A DNA stretch of 64,000 nt. It comes from Pogonophryne albipinna. Taxonomy: Eukaryota; Chordata; Actinopteri; Perciformes; Artedidraconidae. Below, in pieces: positions 26,085 to 37,631 of this stretch. The notes beneath the pieces are model-generated. The model did not search any database. It was not told the DNA's origin and saw only the letters and a list, made by a program, of their open reading frames with translations. Position 1 is the stretch's first letter; each line of letters starts with the position of its first letter. The position numbers and the translations under genes were made by a program. The DNA is taken from positions 2,952,715 through 3,016,714 of the forward strand of contig CM053263.1 in assembly GCA_028583405.1 (NCBI GenBank), read 5' to 3'.

Positions 26085-27087
26085 TTAAAAAGGAATTAAA
26101 AGGAAAGCTTGCATTGAAATCATTTGATATGGGAAACATCTCTGTAGAAATACATATTAATGAAACATGTTTAGTGTGAATATTACAACACTACCAAATT
26201 GTTTTGGTGCACTTAATCTGATTAAAAATCTCTTCTGTTCATATGTATCATAATATGTATTGTGTCATAGATGAATGACTTTCACAATTTCATTATGTAA
26301 GCAATGCAAGCATTCCACCAGCTTCTCTTAGTTAATGAATCACACAATTAGCCTTTATTCAATGTAATAATAGTTTACTGATGATACACATGCTCATATG
26401 TCAATAAGGGAGTGCTGGCACTTCCCCCCCCCCCTACTTCAATCACTGGTAGTAGTGGTTTTTAAAGGAAATGTGATCCCAGTTGCTGCTGCATCGTCCA
26501 TAAGTGTCCTCGTGTTGTTCCTGCAGACACAGTCTTCCTGCAATGCAGTCCATTGTTTTATTGTCCTTTGGTTTCACAATGTGTTTGGCCATGATCATTT
26601 GTGCTCTGTGCATTAACCCCGGGGTTTACCTCCCACTGTTTCTAAACCCACGTTTTAAGCAGTGGTGTTATTGCACAGTGAGCAGGAGCAGCAGGAGGTT
26701 TACAGAGTGTGTAAAGCATTAGGAGGCCACACAGACAGTAATAAGTCTGCTGCCTCCTGACTGATGGCTCCACTTTATTACAGCACTGCCGGAGCCCCCT
26801 CCAGGGACACATACCTATCTGCCTGATGGATGGAGATTTTAGTCGCAACAGAACCCCTGATCGCTTTAGGGAGCAAAAGTCTCACATTTTTATTGGGTAT
26901 TTTTAAACAGCACTATTTTGAAAGTGTGTGAACAATTAAAGTGTGAGTGGAAAGTCAGGAGGGCATACGATATTGAGTATTTGGGGGTGACAGGTTTCGC
27001 CCTGGTTATTTGTTTCCTCTCTATCCGCTGAGGAGCTCCCCCTGAGCACAAAGGCCGAGCAGTGAGGAAGTTCAGAAAGTGTGCAAA
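26085..27087. other. Unannotated mostly unique DNA
   Basis: No gene or repeat was recognised. A C run lies near 26424-26433. Confidence 0.45.
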
Positions 27088-27090
27088 TTA

Positions 27091-27573
27091 GGCCCCATTT
27101 ACACGGGAACGCAAACGAAAATGAACCAAATTCGATATCAAAAAAGTATTCCGTTCACACGCAATCGGCTCAATAAACGTGTCCGTTCACATGAGACCGC
27201 TCGACCCGCTGGAGACGCTGTAGTACATATGCCGGGCCTGTAAGTGGCGCTGTACTTCCCCCACAAAATACACCAAAAGCAGCGAAGAAGACCCCCGAGC
27301 ATGGTTGCCATGGTTGCCCTTCTGTTTATTCTCCGCGGTGGATTTAGCAACATGTAGTTCATGTAGTTCTCCATGTCCACTTGTTGCTGATGGTTGTGGT
27401 AGAGGAGCTGTAGATTGTGCACTAACATCTGTTAGTGCACATCTGTTAGTTATGCTACGGCAGTGAGCATGGTCCGTTTCCGCGGTTCCGTTACGGCCTC
27501 GTGTGAACGAACAGGCTATACGAAAAAGAAAAGTAGCAGATACAACCCAAACCGTATCCATGTAAACGGGGCC
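27091..27573 (+). mobile_element. PIF/Harbinger-like MITE, copy 1
   Basis: The ends GGCCCCATTTACACG and the near-complement ending in ACGGGGCC are inverted repeats. The borders are TTA at 27088-27090 and 27574-27576, the 3-bp target size and sequence typical of PIF/Harbinger elements. An inverted copy with the same ends, the same target word and a shared middle lies at 53923-54551. The superfamily call rests on the target site and ends only. Confidence 0.8.
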
Positions 27574-27576
27574 TTA

Positions 27577-27837
<261 letters not shown>

Positions 27838-27854
27838 CCTAGCATTACTATACT

Positions 27855-28096
27855 TGTGGGGACCTAAATCTGTTTACACAGTCATGTGTGGGGACTCGCC
27901 TCCCTTATGGGGACAAATTGGAGGTCCCCATGAGGGGGATCATTAATTTTAGGGTGAAGACTTGGTTAGGTTTAGGATTAGGGTTAGGGTAAGGTTAAGG
28001 GTAAGGGTAAGGGTTAGGGTTAGGCATGTGTTGGTTATGGTTAAAGTTAGGATAAGTCTCCAGGAAATGCATCTAAGTCAATGTAATGTCCCCTGA
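27855..28096 (+). repeat. Dispersed fish repeat with GGGGAC ends
   Basis: The block begins with TTGTGGGGACC, has inner GGGGAC and GTCCCC words, and ends near ATGTCCCCTG. It sits between GT arrays (a long one on the left and a short one near 28117-28130), an arrangement I recall from many fish genomes. Its core is the telomere-like stretch. I cannot name the family, and its exact borders are uncertain. Confidence 0.6.
27964..28025 (+). repeat. Interstitial telomere-like repeats (TTAGGG variants)
   Basis: About ten hexamer-like units: TTAGGT, TTTAGGA, TTAGGG, TTAGGGT, AAGGTT, AAGGGT and TTAGGG variants. The array is degenerate and inside a dispersed repeat, so it need not mark an old chromosome end. 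Confidence 0.8.
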
Positions 28097-28210
28097 AGTG
28101 ATGTATACATGTTATGTGTGTGTGTGTGTTTTTAAAAGAGAGCAAGGAGGAAAGGGGTATTTTTGATTGTGCTTCGATATGTGAGTTACGAAACACTCAC
28201 AGGTCACCGC

Positions 28211-28712
28211 CAGAGGTGGAGAAGTACTCATATTTTGTATCTAAGTAAAAGTGGAAGTACCATAGTGTAGGAATACTCTGTTACAAGTAAAAGTCCTGCA
28301 ATCCAAATGTTACTCAAGTGCAAGTATGACAGTATTAGGATCAAAATATAGTTAAAGTACCAAAAGTAAAAGTACTCATTGTGCAGATTGGTCCATTTCA
28401 GAAAGATATATATGATATGTTTTATAATGATTGATCATTAAAGCGTTCTCAAAGCTGGTAAAGGTGCAGCTAGTTTGAATGACTTTGTAGACTGCAGGGT
28501 AGCTTGTGAATTTACTCCAGGTGGAACTAAAGTCTGATTTAAGAGTTGATTATATTTCACATCATTAATCCAAATCTGTTAATTAACTAAAGGTATTAAA
28601 GTAATGTCGTGGAGTAAAAGTACACGATTCACCACTGAATTGTAGTGAAGTAGAAGTAGAAATACTCAAGTACAGTACTTGAGTAAATCTACTTAATTAC
28701 TTCACACCACAG
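28211..28712 (+). mobile_element. hAT-like MITE, AAGTACT-rich family
   Basis: The left end is CAGAGGTGG, and the right end CACACCACAG is a diverged complement. The flanks 28203-28210 (GTCACCGC) and 28713-28720 (GTCACTGC) match at seven of eight positions. The interior matches 30184-31061 in the same orientation and 2478-2993 in reverse, including GCAGATTGGTCCATTTCAGA. Confidence 0.88.
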
Positions 28713-28720
28713 GTCACTGC

Positions 28721-29617
28721 AACACCTATTTAGTGAGAGGAAAACAAAAAAGCTTACTTAACCCTGCAGATTTAACAAGCCTGACAACTTTACATAAGCT
28801 TTGTTAGCTCCATGCTAATAGAGGATCAATGAACACCAATCCAAGCCGTGCTACACCTTTCCTGCTTGTTTACAACAGCCTTCTTGCATAATGCGTCAAT
28901 ACCCGAAAGGCCATGTTTCTATAGAGGTTAGTCTGTGTTGTGATTGCTTTTAGGTCCTTGAATGGAGGTCACTGCTGGTGTTGGAGTCCAGCTCTGCATA
29001 TCGACCCCTGGAGAATGCATGAAAACATGACTTATTGATTCATATTAGTTTGTTGGGTTTCTAAAAGTTCAGCGCTGATTGATGGTGGAGCTGGGCTCAG
29101 AAACATGTCAGCTGCCTGATGGATGTTTGGCCTGTGTAACATGTCAGTATTGATGGGCAGGGATGGAGGGATTCTGTGCTAAAACATGCACACGTATTGA
29201 TTGGTTTATGCAAAACAACCCAGCGAGGGTCAGAGCGGACCCTCGGGGGGGCCGCGGATGTGTGTGTGTGTGAATGTCAACCAAGGTTGGATCCAGTCAT
29301 TCTACAACACGTGTGTTTAGGAAATGCTCCGGCTGTGTGTGTTGCATTTCCCCATAGTTGTGTGTTAACCCTCAGTATGCACGTTAGGGTTTTCTCCTTG
29401 AGTTTCTCCAGAGAGCACAAGATTGAATAATTTCCTAAATCGTTTTCTACCACATACTGTATGAGCTACTATGGTCAATGCCAGAAATTGTGCAGTAAAC
29501 GTATGTAATAAATGTAATTGTATATCAGTCCAATGACTCAAAGCCACACCAAGATAGTGCGGGGGGATTTTTTTCAGACAGTTGTTTTCACTGTATTTCA
29601 AATGTGATCTAAATTGA
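28721..29617. other. Unannotated mostly unique DNA
   Basis: No gene or complete repeat was recognised. Confidence 0.45.
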
Positions 29618-30183
29618 ACCACAATCAGGGATGCAAACTTGTCACCTTTCGGCGAAATTCGCCGTTTTGAATCCAAAATAGGTCGTTTGTGTGATTCATG
29701 TAGATCTGCAATAAAAATATTTGTGGGGTATGGGGGGGGTCTGGGACCCGGAGTAATATGCGGCCGCGAGCTGTTATGTGCCGTCATGACACGCATGGTG
29801 TTCTTTTTTTATATATTATAAAGCTGGGAGCTCGAGTCTTCCTGCCTGTCGGCTCTGCTCATGGATGTATAATAAGGCTCTGCTGCTCCGCGATGATGGT
29901 CTAGCTTCAGCAGCTACATTACCTACGGGTGCGTTCGTTAATATTAACTGTGTGGTCCGGAGTCACTGTGGCACAGACTGGACCGCTGGTGAACAGCTGT
30001 TAGAACGGGGCGTTCAGGTGTTCAGAGCAGAGCTCCCTGTCGGAGCGACAAAGCGCGATGTGCACTTAAAAGTTTTTCTGTCGCAATATTATCGTTGAGC
30101 TGGCTAACTAGCATACATTGTTACTATCTGCTAACGTTAGCTTTAGCCTTCGTTTTCTAATAGTTTTTTTCATAGGCTATAAA

Positions 30184-31061
30184 CGGAGGTGGTATAAGTA
30201 TAGATCTTGTACTTGAGTAAAAGTAGAAGTACTCAGATTTTGTACTAGAGTAAAAGTAGAAGTACTCAGATCTTGTACTAGAGTAGAAGTAGAAGTACTC
30301 AGACCTTGTACTAGAGTAAAAGTAGAAGTACTCAGATCTTGTACTTGATTAAAAGTAGAAGTACTCAAATCTTGTACTTGAGTAAAAGTAGAAGTACTCA
30401 GGTCTTGTACTTGAGTAAAAGTACCAGAATGTAGGAACAATCCTGCAATCAAAATGTTCCTCAAATAAAAGTACAAAAGTATTATCATCAAAATATAGTT
30501 AAAGTATCGACAGTAAAAGTAGAAGTACTCAGATCTTGTACTTGAGTAAAAGTAGAAGTACTCAGGTCTTGTACTAGAAGTAGTGTAGGAATACTCTGTT
30601 ACAGTAAAAGTCCTGCATTCAAAATGTTCCTCAAGTCAAAGTATAAAAGTATTATCATCAAAATACAGTTAAAGTAGCGACAGTAAAAGTAGTGATTTTG
30701 CAGATTGGTCCATTTCAGAATAATATATATGATATGTTTTATAATGATTGATCATGAAAGTGTTCTCAAAGCTGGTAAAGGTGCAGCTAGTTTGAATGAC
30801 TTTGTATACTGCAGGGTAGCTGGTGGATTTACTCCAGGTGGAAATAAAGTCTGATTTAACACATCATTCATCCACATCTGTAAAGAAACTAAAGGTATTA
30901 AATACATGTAGTGGGGTAGAAGTACACCATTTACCTCTGAACTGTAGAGGAGAAGAAGAACAAAGTAGCAAACCATTGAAATACTTAAATAAAGTACAAG
31001 TATCTCACAATTGTACCCAAGCAGTACTTGAGTTTATGAACTTAGTTACTTTACACCAGTG
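30184..31061 (+). mobile_element. hAT-like MITE, AAGTACT-rich family, expanded copy
   Basis: The flanks 30176-30183 (GCTATAAA) and 31062-31069 (GCTATACA) match at seven of eight positions. The left end CGGAGGTGG is a variant of CAGAGGTGG, and the right end is ACACCAGTG. The copy is longer than its relatives because of the 33-bp tandem array near its left end and a further direct duplication: about 30424-30520 resembles 30588-30690. Confidence 0.85.
30203..30423 (+). repeat. 33-bp tandem repeat (minisatellite)
   Basis: Six full units and a partial seventh, each near GATCTTGTACTTGAGTAAAA followed by GTAGAAGTACTCA, 33 bp in all. Units differ at only a few positions. Two more units recur at about 30532-30585. 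Because 33 is a multiple of three, the minus strand shows a repeated 11-residue frame, which is an artefact rather than a protein. Confidence 0.93.
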
Positions 31062-31351
31062 GCTATACAGATAGAAAGACTAAGCCTTGCACAGAGGCAT
31101 GAAAATAAATTTTCAAAATGCTCAACAGTGCTGCCAGAATTATAAACTGACTGCTACACAATTAAAATAAATGCTTTTATATATTTCTATTAGATGTAAC
31201 TCTTTAGCGTTTCTGTTATTATTACCTGCTGCTTTAGTTGTTCTGACTGCTAAAATCATCTGTTATTCCTAATGTTAAAGCCGATATTCCGGGGGGTCGG
31301 GGGGCTCGGATACTTGTTACCTTTTTCATACCTGATGAGTTTGCATCCCTG

Positions 31352-31842
31352 ACAATAATCCATCTAAAGTTTCATTACTCTGATTTTGAGATTGAAGAAG
31401 ACTTTGCTCATGTTAACCAATAACACCAAAACAATGGATAGAATTTTAAATGATGAATTCTCAAACTATATTGGAAAGATGGAAAAAACAAGGCCAGAGG
31501 GGAATTTTCCACGAAGTGCTTTAGAGTGGAGGTATTTCTCTGAGTTCTGCAGACAGCTTTGACTGTTCTCTGATTCATTAGTTGAAATGGCTATTCCTCC
31601 TGTCAGTAGGAAGGTTGACACTTCATTTAGTAAAAGAAGGAGTCCTGTAGAAACAAAAGACTGTATCCTGAGTTACAAATGTATTATGTTGCAACAAGTC
31701 ATGCAGAAAATACTGTATGTTGAACTAGACTGTTACATTTTGAATAGATACAATAAACCACTTCCAAATACATTTTCGTGTGGAGAGAAATTACAATCAA
31801 TGCTGATGACAAATAATACATGATCCACAAATAAGACAAATA
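31352..31842. other. Unannotated mostly unique DNA
   Basis: No gene or repeat was recognised. Confidence 0.45.
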
Positions 31843-31846
31843 TCAA

Positions 31847-32403
31847 AGGTCCCATGACATGACCACCGTTAGAGTGGAACATCAGTGATTAATGGCGTTA
31901 GCAACCAGAAAATGACACCAGTAATGAGAATGCTCCGTGGGGTCTGGGTGCCGTGTTGGCGGGACGTTGCGCGGCTCGCTGCTGTGAGGAGCGGACAGTG
32001 TGAGCTGGGTTACTGGTGTCATTTCCTGGTTGCAGCGGGACATCGCAAATGGACGCGGGAAGGGGAGGGTGCTGAGGGGGCTGCAGCACCCCCATCTGCG
32101 AGGCTCTACTAGCACCCCCAAACGCGGCGCACCTACAGTGTAAGCGCACCATAGTTTCGCCGCTGAGAGAGTGTGTGTGTGAGGAGCTCCACGGATTGGT
32201 TCATTGGGTATGGTCACGTCACTACCCAGGAAGAAAAAGAGACAGTTCTGGGGCAGCATAGACAGGTCCTTTCTGTGTTCGAGTTTTACTCCCTATAGGG
32301 TGTACTTTGAGGGTTTGTGACTTTCCAGACCGTTTACATGCAGAAAAAGCTACATAACACACAAGGGGACGGGTAATAACCGGAAAAGCATGACATGGGA
32401 CTT
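31847..32403 (-). mobile_element. TTAA-flanked MITE, copy 2 (inverted)
   Basis: The left end AGGTCCCATGACATG and right end CATGACATGGGACTT are inverted repeats. The borders are TCAA (31843-31846, one change from TTAA) and TTAA (32404-32407). The interior near 32190-32400 is the reverse complement of 25240-25490, including the GGGACGGGTAATAACCGG end zone and the GAGCTCCACGGATTGG word. Confidence 0.83.
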
Positions 32404-32407
32404 TTAA

Positions 32408-33174
32408 CAAATGTGTATGACAAATTATGACGAATGTATCATGTTAAAAAATAGTAGTAAAAGTAGTCGCAAAAAAAAGCTGCAGTCACTACATTTGAAT
32501 ATGCTTAATGAAAGCCAAATGATGAAAGATATTTAATGTAAAAATACTTACACAGTGACAAGCTTTCAGACTTCGACATTCTGCATTCATGCATTCTGTA
32601 GGATGGCCTTCAAGGTTTCCAGCAGAACTTAAACGCACAATGTAAATGTGGCTGCAAAATGTCTTTGTTATTTAAAAAGCTAGTTGGAGCAGTTCTGAAT
32701 CTAGTTCCCTACTCCTACAATGGCCGTGAAGGGAAACACCTGTCCATCACTATCAAGGTCTGAAATCTTAAATATGGTGTATATTTCCTCTAATATTTGT
32801 TTTGCCATTGCTAACGGAGCCATCTTTGTTGCTAATGTTACGGTTATTATGTTAGTTTTGTCACAAAAAGGCAATTAATCTTATCTGGACAATCCTCCAG
32901 ACGCAGCTCGGTCAGATATGGTCACCTGATCCCGGTGATGTCACAGAGAGCGGCCTGTCATCGGCCGATAGCAAAGGTTCATTCTCTTTCCAATGAATAC
33001 ACTTCCTGTTTGGATAGGATGTACAACTCGCCCCACTGCTGTTGGTAATATTGTGACAGTCTGTTTGTGAAGATAGCCTGCAATGGAGCTGATTTTGGAT
33101 CACTGTGATTATTGTTTTCTGCAGGCCTACTTTAATCTTAGTAAACTTGAAAAAGCTTTATCTGTGTGCGTATG
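32408..33174. other. Unannotated mostly unique DNA
   Basis: No gene or repeat was recognised. Confidence 0.45.
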
Positions 33175-33747
33175 AAGGGTTGGGACTTTACAAATATAAT
33201 CTGTTACAATAACTAGTTAAATGTCAAAAAATGTAATCAGTAATTTAATCGGAGTATCAAAATATAAAAGTAATGTAACCTGATTACTTTTGGATGACCT
33301 CAATATCAAATGCAACACACAAACAAGAGTAAACACACATCAATAATATGTTTTTGAACTTAAGTCTATGTAACAATATAACCTTAAAAATGAAAAAACA
33401 AGATATTAACTTAATAAATGTCATAGTTTACAAATGCTGTTTTAGTTAAATACATGAATGAAAAGCATAGACTGTATTTTTGTTTGTCCAGGTGTTCATC
33501 TACTGCATTACACATTTATTTATTTAAAGTAAAGGAGAATTAAAGTGAAATTCATGCAGTGCCTATAATATATATTTAATTAAAATGTATTGTAACACTG
33601 TAATCCTGCTAGTAATCTCTATTTAAATACATATAACAGTAATCTGATTACTTATTTTTTTATTTAATTGTAATTGAATACAGTTACCTTTTTTTATATC
33701 CTGATGACGTAATCTCGTTACATGTAATCTGTTGATCCCCAAACCTG
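33175..33747. mobile_element. Probable hAT-like MITE (GTAATCTGATTAC-rich)
   Basis: The left end AAGGGTTGGGA and right end TCCCCAAACCTG are imperfect inverted repeats, and both sub-ends carry TAATCTGTTAC/GTAATCTG words. The interior is rich in GTAACCTGATTAC-type words. The 8-bp flanks (tgcgtatg, tgtataca) match poorly, so the exact borders and superfamily are uncertain. Confidence 0.6.
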
Positions 33748-35061
33748 TGTATACATGAATGACTTACAAATCCTACCTTTTCACTTGGCTCCAGTCTTCA
33801 TGCATGCCATTTAATTGACCAAACAGGAAGTCAGAGGGGGGCGGAGACTGTGCAGTGTAATGTAGCTCACCCATCCTCACACCTGCACCCGCAGCAGAGA
33901 AGAAAAGGAGGGAGAGAGAACAGCCAGCGGTGGATCACATGTCTTCATGGCTGTCCAACAGTAAATTAAAATGCGGAGTAATTTCCTGAGGCCCAATTAG
34001 CAGAAAATTGGTCCTGTCTGTTGGAGTGACTCCCCCGGGAGGAGGGGGGGGGGGCTGTTGCTGAGAGAAACAGAGAGACGGAGAGGGTAAACTCTGCACA
34101 GACTGTCACATTACATTGTTGGAAAAAGACAGTAAAAGTTGAATTCACAAACAAAAACAGATGATAGAATGAGCAAGGTAAACATCATTTACATGTGAAA
34201 GTGATTTGTGAATAACATTTTTTTGTAAAACAGTTGAATCTGTTCTTGTTTAGCCTCCAAAAGACCCAGAAAAAGAGCAGACATTGTAGGAAAACTAAAT
34301 ACATTTGTCTGTCAATGTTTTCTGATGTTCTTTGTTCTTTAAAAAGTGTGGAGGAAAACGTCATGTAGTCTCATTACACGTCTATCAAAATGTGTTTGCT
34401 GTTGCAAATTAGTAGCGTGTAAACATAATTCCTAGTAGACAGGATTGGCAGGGCCTATGATCAAAAAGAAAGGGCTTTGAGTGTTGAAAGAATGCTTGGA
34501 ATTGTTGCTCTCAGTGTGATCAGAGCCTTTTAGAAACTGAGTTTACTTTAACTCATTATGCAGCAAACATTTCAATCGATTGAAACTTCTATGTGAGACA
34601 AAAGACAAGAGGGTTTTCACTGGAACCACAGAGCGACATGTTTGAGTTAGAATCTGCTGAGCTCTGATCTAACCATGATGGAGAATTGATAACAGAGGCA
34701 GTATGGTGATGGGTGTTGGGTTTTTGGACGAGCTCCAGTGCCTCCACAAGTTAAACTCTGTGTGTGCTCTCAGAAATCAATTCACACACATTCTGCCCCC
34801 GGGTTCCTTTGGCTATTGATGAGGGGTGATGATGGGCAGAGAAGAGGAGTCACGCTGCGAGTGAACCGGGTCAATGTCAGTCCTGGTTCTGGATCGACCC
34901 GCCCTCAAATGTGCGTCATTCCATGTTAATGAAAGTCCCTGATTGATTCCCGATGCACTATCCGGTCACTACCACAGAACCCATCAACCCAGCTAAAGTT
35001 GATGACCATTGATGGGATCATTGTTCTCGCTCTGGTAATTAAATAAACATTTATCTCCGTT
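33748..35061. other. Unannotated mostly unique DNA
   Basis: No gene was recognised. A G run lies near 34044-34055. Open frames are short. Confidence 0.45.
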
Positions 35062-35270
35062 GCACTGAAAAAACTGAAACATTGACTTCAATTAATTGTA
35101 TTATGTCAACAGATTTCACATAACAACCCAAACCCAATAATATTACATTGAATATAACGTTATTTATTATTTTTATTTAAACTTAATATCATTGCCTTCA
35201 ACTAACCAAATACAGTTAAATCTGTTGACATAATACATTTAATTAAAGTCAACGTTTCAGTCTTTTCACT
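35062..35270. mobile_element. Palindromic MITE, CACTGAAAAAACTGAAAC family, copy 1
   Basis: The left half begins CACTGAAAAAACTGAAACAT and runs into a TTGACTTCAATTAA block. The right half is its near reverse complement, with AATTAAAGTCAACGTTTCAG. The element is about 210 bp and almost wholly an inverted repeat, with an AT-rich middle. Related copies are at 43866, 44330, 52019, 55088 and 56663. The best copy is flanked by TA, which suggests a Tc1/mariner parent. Confidence 0.85.
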
Positions 35271-35552
35271 TCAGGCTTGAAGATTAAAATGAATTTGATT
35301 TGCATCATAACTCTTGCTCCATAGCTTTCTCCATGGTGAAACATCTTTTACTGTTTCACATAATTACGTATGACCTAATCGAGGCAACACATACATTACC
35401 AAACTGCTGACAGACTCAAAATGTACAATGCTGTGTATTGTACTGCTTTCTGATAGCATGTTGCATGACTGTTATTTCTACATTTCTAATTTCTCATGTT
35501 ATCATCACTGCTCAATGTCTGTAAACCATTATCTGTCACCATTCTCATGTTA
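35271..35552. other. Short unannotated spacer
   Basis: Unique AT-rich DNA between a MITE and the LTR. Nothing was recognised. Confidence 0.5.
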
Positions 35553-35912
35553 TGTCACGTTTGTAGTTTTGTATGTTTGGGTGTTTGCTGTCATGTTTTC
35601 CTCCTGGGTTATTGTCTGGTCCTTTTCCCTGTGTTTTTCCTCCCGTCCTTAGTTTCCCTGGTGTGTCTAGTTGTCTGATTGTGTTCACCTGTTGTCCTTG
35701 TGTTTCTCCTCCCCTGGCCGGCTGTTTCTCATCTCGTGATTACCCCTCCCTGTATTTAGTCTTGTCTCTTCCTGTGTTCAGTGTTGGTTCGTCTTTTGAC
35801 TGAGTTCACCGGTGAGTGTTCTGTTTTTTCTATGTTAGTTTCATTATCCTTGAAATAAAGGTTTATCAGAATTATCTGCATTTGGGTCCTGCTTCCTACA
35901 CACACCGTGACA
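35553..35912 (+). mobile_element. Probable solo LTR (Ty3/gypsy-like)
   Basis: A 360-bp block beginning TGTCACG and ending CGTGACA, so it has TG...CA termini and inverted ends. It contains a CT-rich middle, a polyadenylation-like AATAAA near 35856, and a TTTGGGTCCTGCTTCC-type tail that I associate with fish LTRs. No second LTR or internal gene is next to it. A clean target duplication is not visible, although TTA occurs on both sides. Confidence 0.65.
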
Positions 35913-35998
35913 TTATCACCATTAAAAGATTGAGATTAAAAAGAAATCATGACACATTTAATCTACCAATACAAGTGTTTACTCTAAATGTTAACTTA

Positions 35999-37629
35999 CA
36001 CTGAACAAAAATATAAATGCAACACTTTTGTTTTTGCTCCCATTTTTCATGAGATGAACTCAAAGATCTAAAACATTTTCTATATACACAAAATAATTTC
36101 TCTCAAATATTGTTCACAAATCTGAAAAAATCTGTGATAGTGAGCACTTCTCCTTTGCCGAGATAATCCATCCCACCTCACAGGTGTGGCATATCAAGAT
36201 GCTGATTAGACAGCATGATTATTGCACAGGTGTGCCTTAGGCTGGCCACAATAAAAGGCCACTCTGAAACGTGCATTTTTGCTTTATTGGGGGGGTCTGG
36301 GGGGGTCCGAAAACCAGTCAGTATCTGGTGTGACCACCATTTGCCTCACGCAGTGCAACACATCTCCTTCGCATAGAGTTGATCAGGTTGTTGATTGTGG
36401 CCTGTGGAATGTTGGTCCACTCCTCTTCAATGGCTGTGCCAAGTTGCTGGATATTGGCAGGAACTGGAACACGCTGTCGTATACGCCGATCCAGAGCATC
36501 CCAAACATGCTCAATGGGTGACATGTCCGGTGAGTATGCTGGCCATGCAAGCACTGGGATGTTTTCAGCCTCCAGGAATTGTGTACAGATCCTTGCAACA
36601 TGGGGCCGTGCATTATCATGCTGCAACATGAGGTGATGGTCGTGGATGAATGGCACAACAATGGGCCTCAGGATCTCGTCACGGTATCTCTGTGCATTCA
36701 CAATGCCATCAATAAAATGCACCTGTGTTCGTCGTCCATAACATACGCCTGCCCATACCATAACCCCACCACCACCATGGGCCACTCGATTCACAACATT
36801 GACATCAGAAAACCGCTCACCCACACGACGCCACACACGCTGTCTGCCATCTGCCCTGAACAGTGAAAACCGGGATTCATCCGTGAAGAGAACACCTCTC
36901 CAACGTTCCAGACGCCATCGAATGTGAGCATTTGCCCACTCAAGTCGGTGACGACGACGAACCGGAGTCAGGTCGAGACCCCGATGAGGACGACGAGCAT
37001 GCAGATGAGCTTCCCTGAGATGGTTTCTGACAGTTTGTGCAGAAATTCTTTGGTTATGCAAACCGATTGTTGCAGCAGCTGTCCGAGTGGCTGGTCTCAG
37101 ACGATCTTGGAGGTGAACATGCTGGATGTGGAGGTCCTGGGCTGGTGTGGTTACACGTGGTCTGCGGTTGTGAGACCGGTTGGATGGACTGCCAAATTAT
37201 CTGAAACGCCTTTGGAGACGGCTTATGGTAGAGAAATGAACATTCAATTCACGGGCAACAGCTCTGGTGGACATTCCTGCTGTCAGCATGCCAATTGCAC
37301 GCTCCCTCTAAACTTGCGACATCTGTGGCATTGTGCTGTGTGATAAAACTGAACATTTTAGAGTGGCCTTTTATTGAGGCCAGCCTAAGGCACACCTGTG
37401 CAATAATCATGTTGTCTAATCAGCATCTTGATATGCCACACCTGTGAGGTGGGATGGATTATCTCGGCAAAGGAGAAGTGCTCACTATCACAGATTTTTT
37501 CAGATTTGTGAACAATATTTGAGAGAAATGGTTATTTTGTGTATATAGAATTTTTTTTAGATCTTTGAGTTCATCTCATGAAAAATGGGAGCAAAAACAA
37601 AAGTGTTGCATTTATATTTTTGTTCAGTG
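35999..37629 (-). mobile_element. Tc1-like transposon with long terminal inverted repeats
   Basis: The ends begin CACTGAACAAAAATATAAAT. The two terminal inverted repeats run about 265 bp each (35999-36265 and 37362-37629) and match closely throughout. TA borders the element at 35997-35998 and 37630-37631. The single transposase gene lies between the repeats on the minus strand. At 1631 bp the element appears complete in length. Confidence 0.95.
36318..37331 (-). pseudogene. Tc1-like transposase, two premature stops
   Basis: Reading minus from the ATG at 37331 gives 337 codons in a single frame, the normal size for a Tc1 transposase, broken only by TAG at codon 8 and TAA at codon 45. The uninterrupted part covers the C-terminal 247 codons. 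The N-terminal part has a helix-turn-helix-like stretch (AVARELNVHFSTISRL). The catalytic triad is intact: Asp at about codon 151 (LFTDESRF), Asp at 239 (QHDNARPH) and Glu at 274 (SPIEHVWD), with 34 residues between the last two, the DD34E spacing. It would cut and paste the element at TA sites in the nucleus. As it stands no full protein can be made. Confidence 0.93.
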
Positions 37630-37631
37630 TA

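Larger units (their letters stand above)
29626..31351. mobile_element. hAT-like element, non-autonomous, containing a second MITE
   Basis: The ends CAGGGATGCAAACT and AGTTTGCATCCCTG are perfect 14-bp inverted repeats. The 8-bp flanks are accacaat and acaataat, matching at six positions. Its own sequence is about 850 bp, split by the MITE at 30184-31061. The left part contains a mildly GC-rich region (29740-30070) with a 77-codon open frame of no recognised family. No hAT transposase domain is visible. Confidence 0.82.

Noticed and set aside
29865..30098. 77-codon plus frame in the GC-richer part of the hAT-like element
   Set aside because: No transposase or known domain. It lies in a non-autonomous element, so I left it inside that entry.
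30177..30491. Minus frame with a repeated 11-residue unit that looks like a repeat protein
   Set aside because: It is the 33-bp minisatellite read in frame inside a MITE, with no start context or family.
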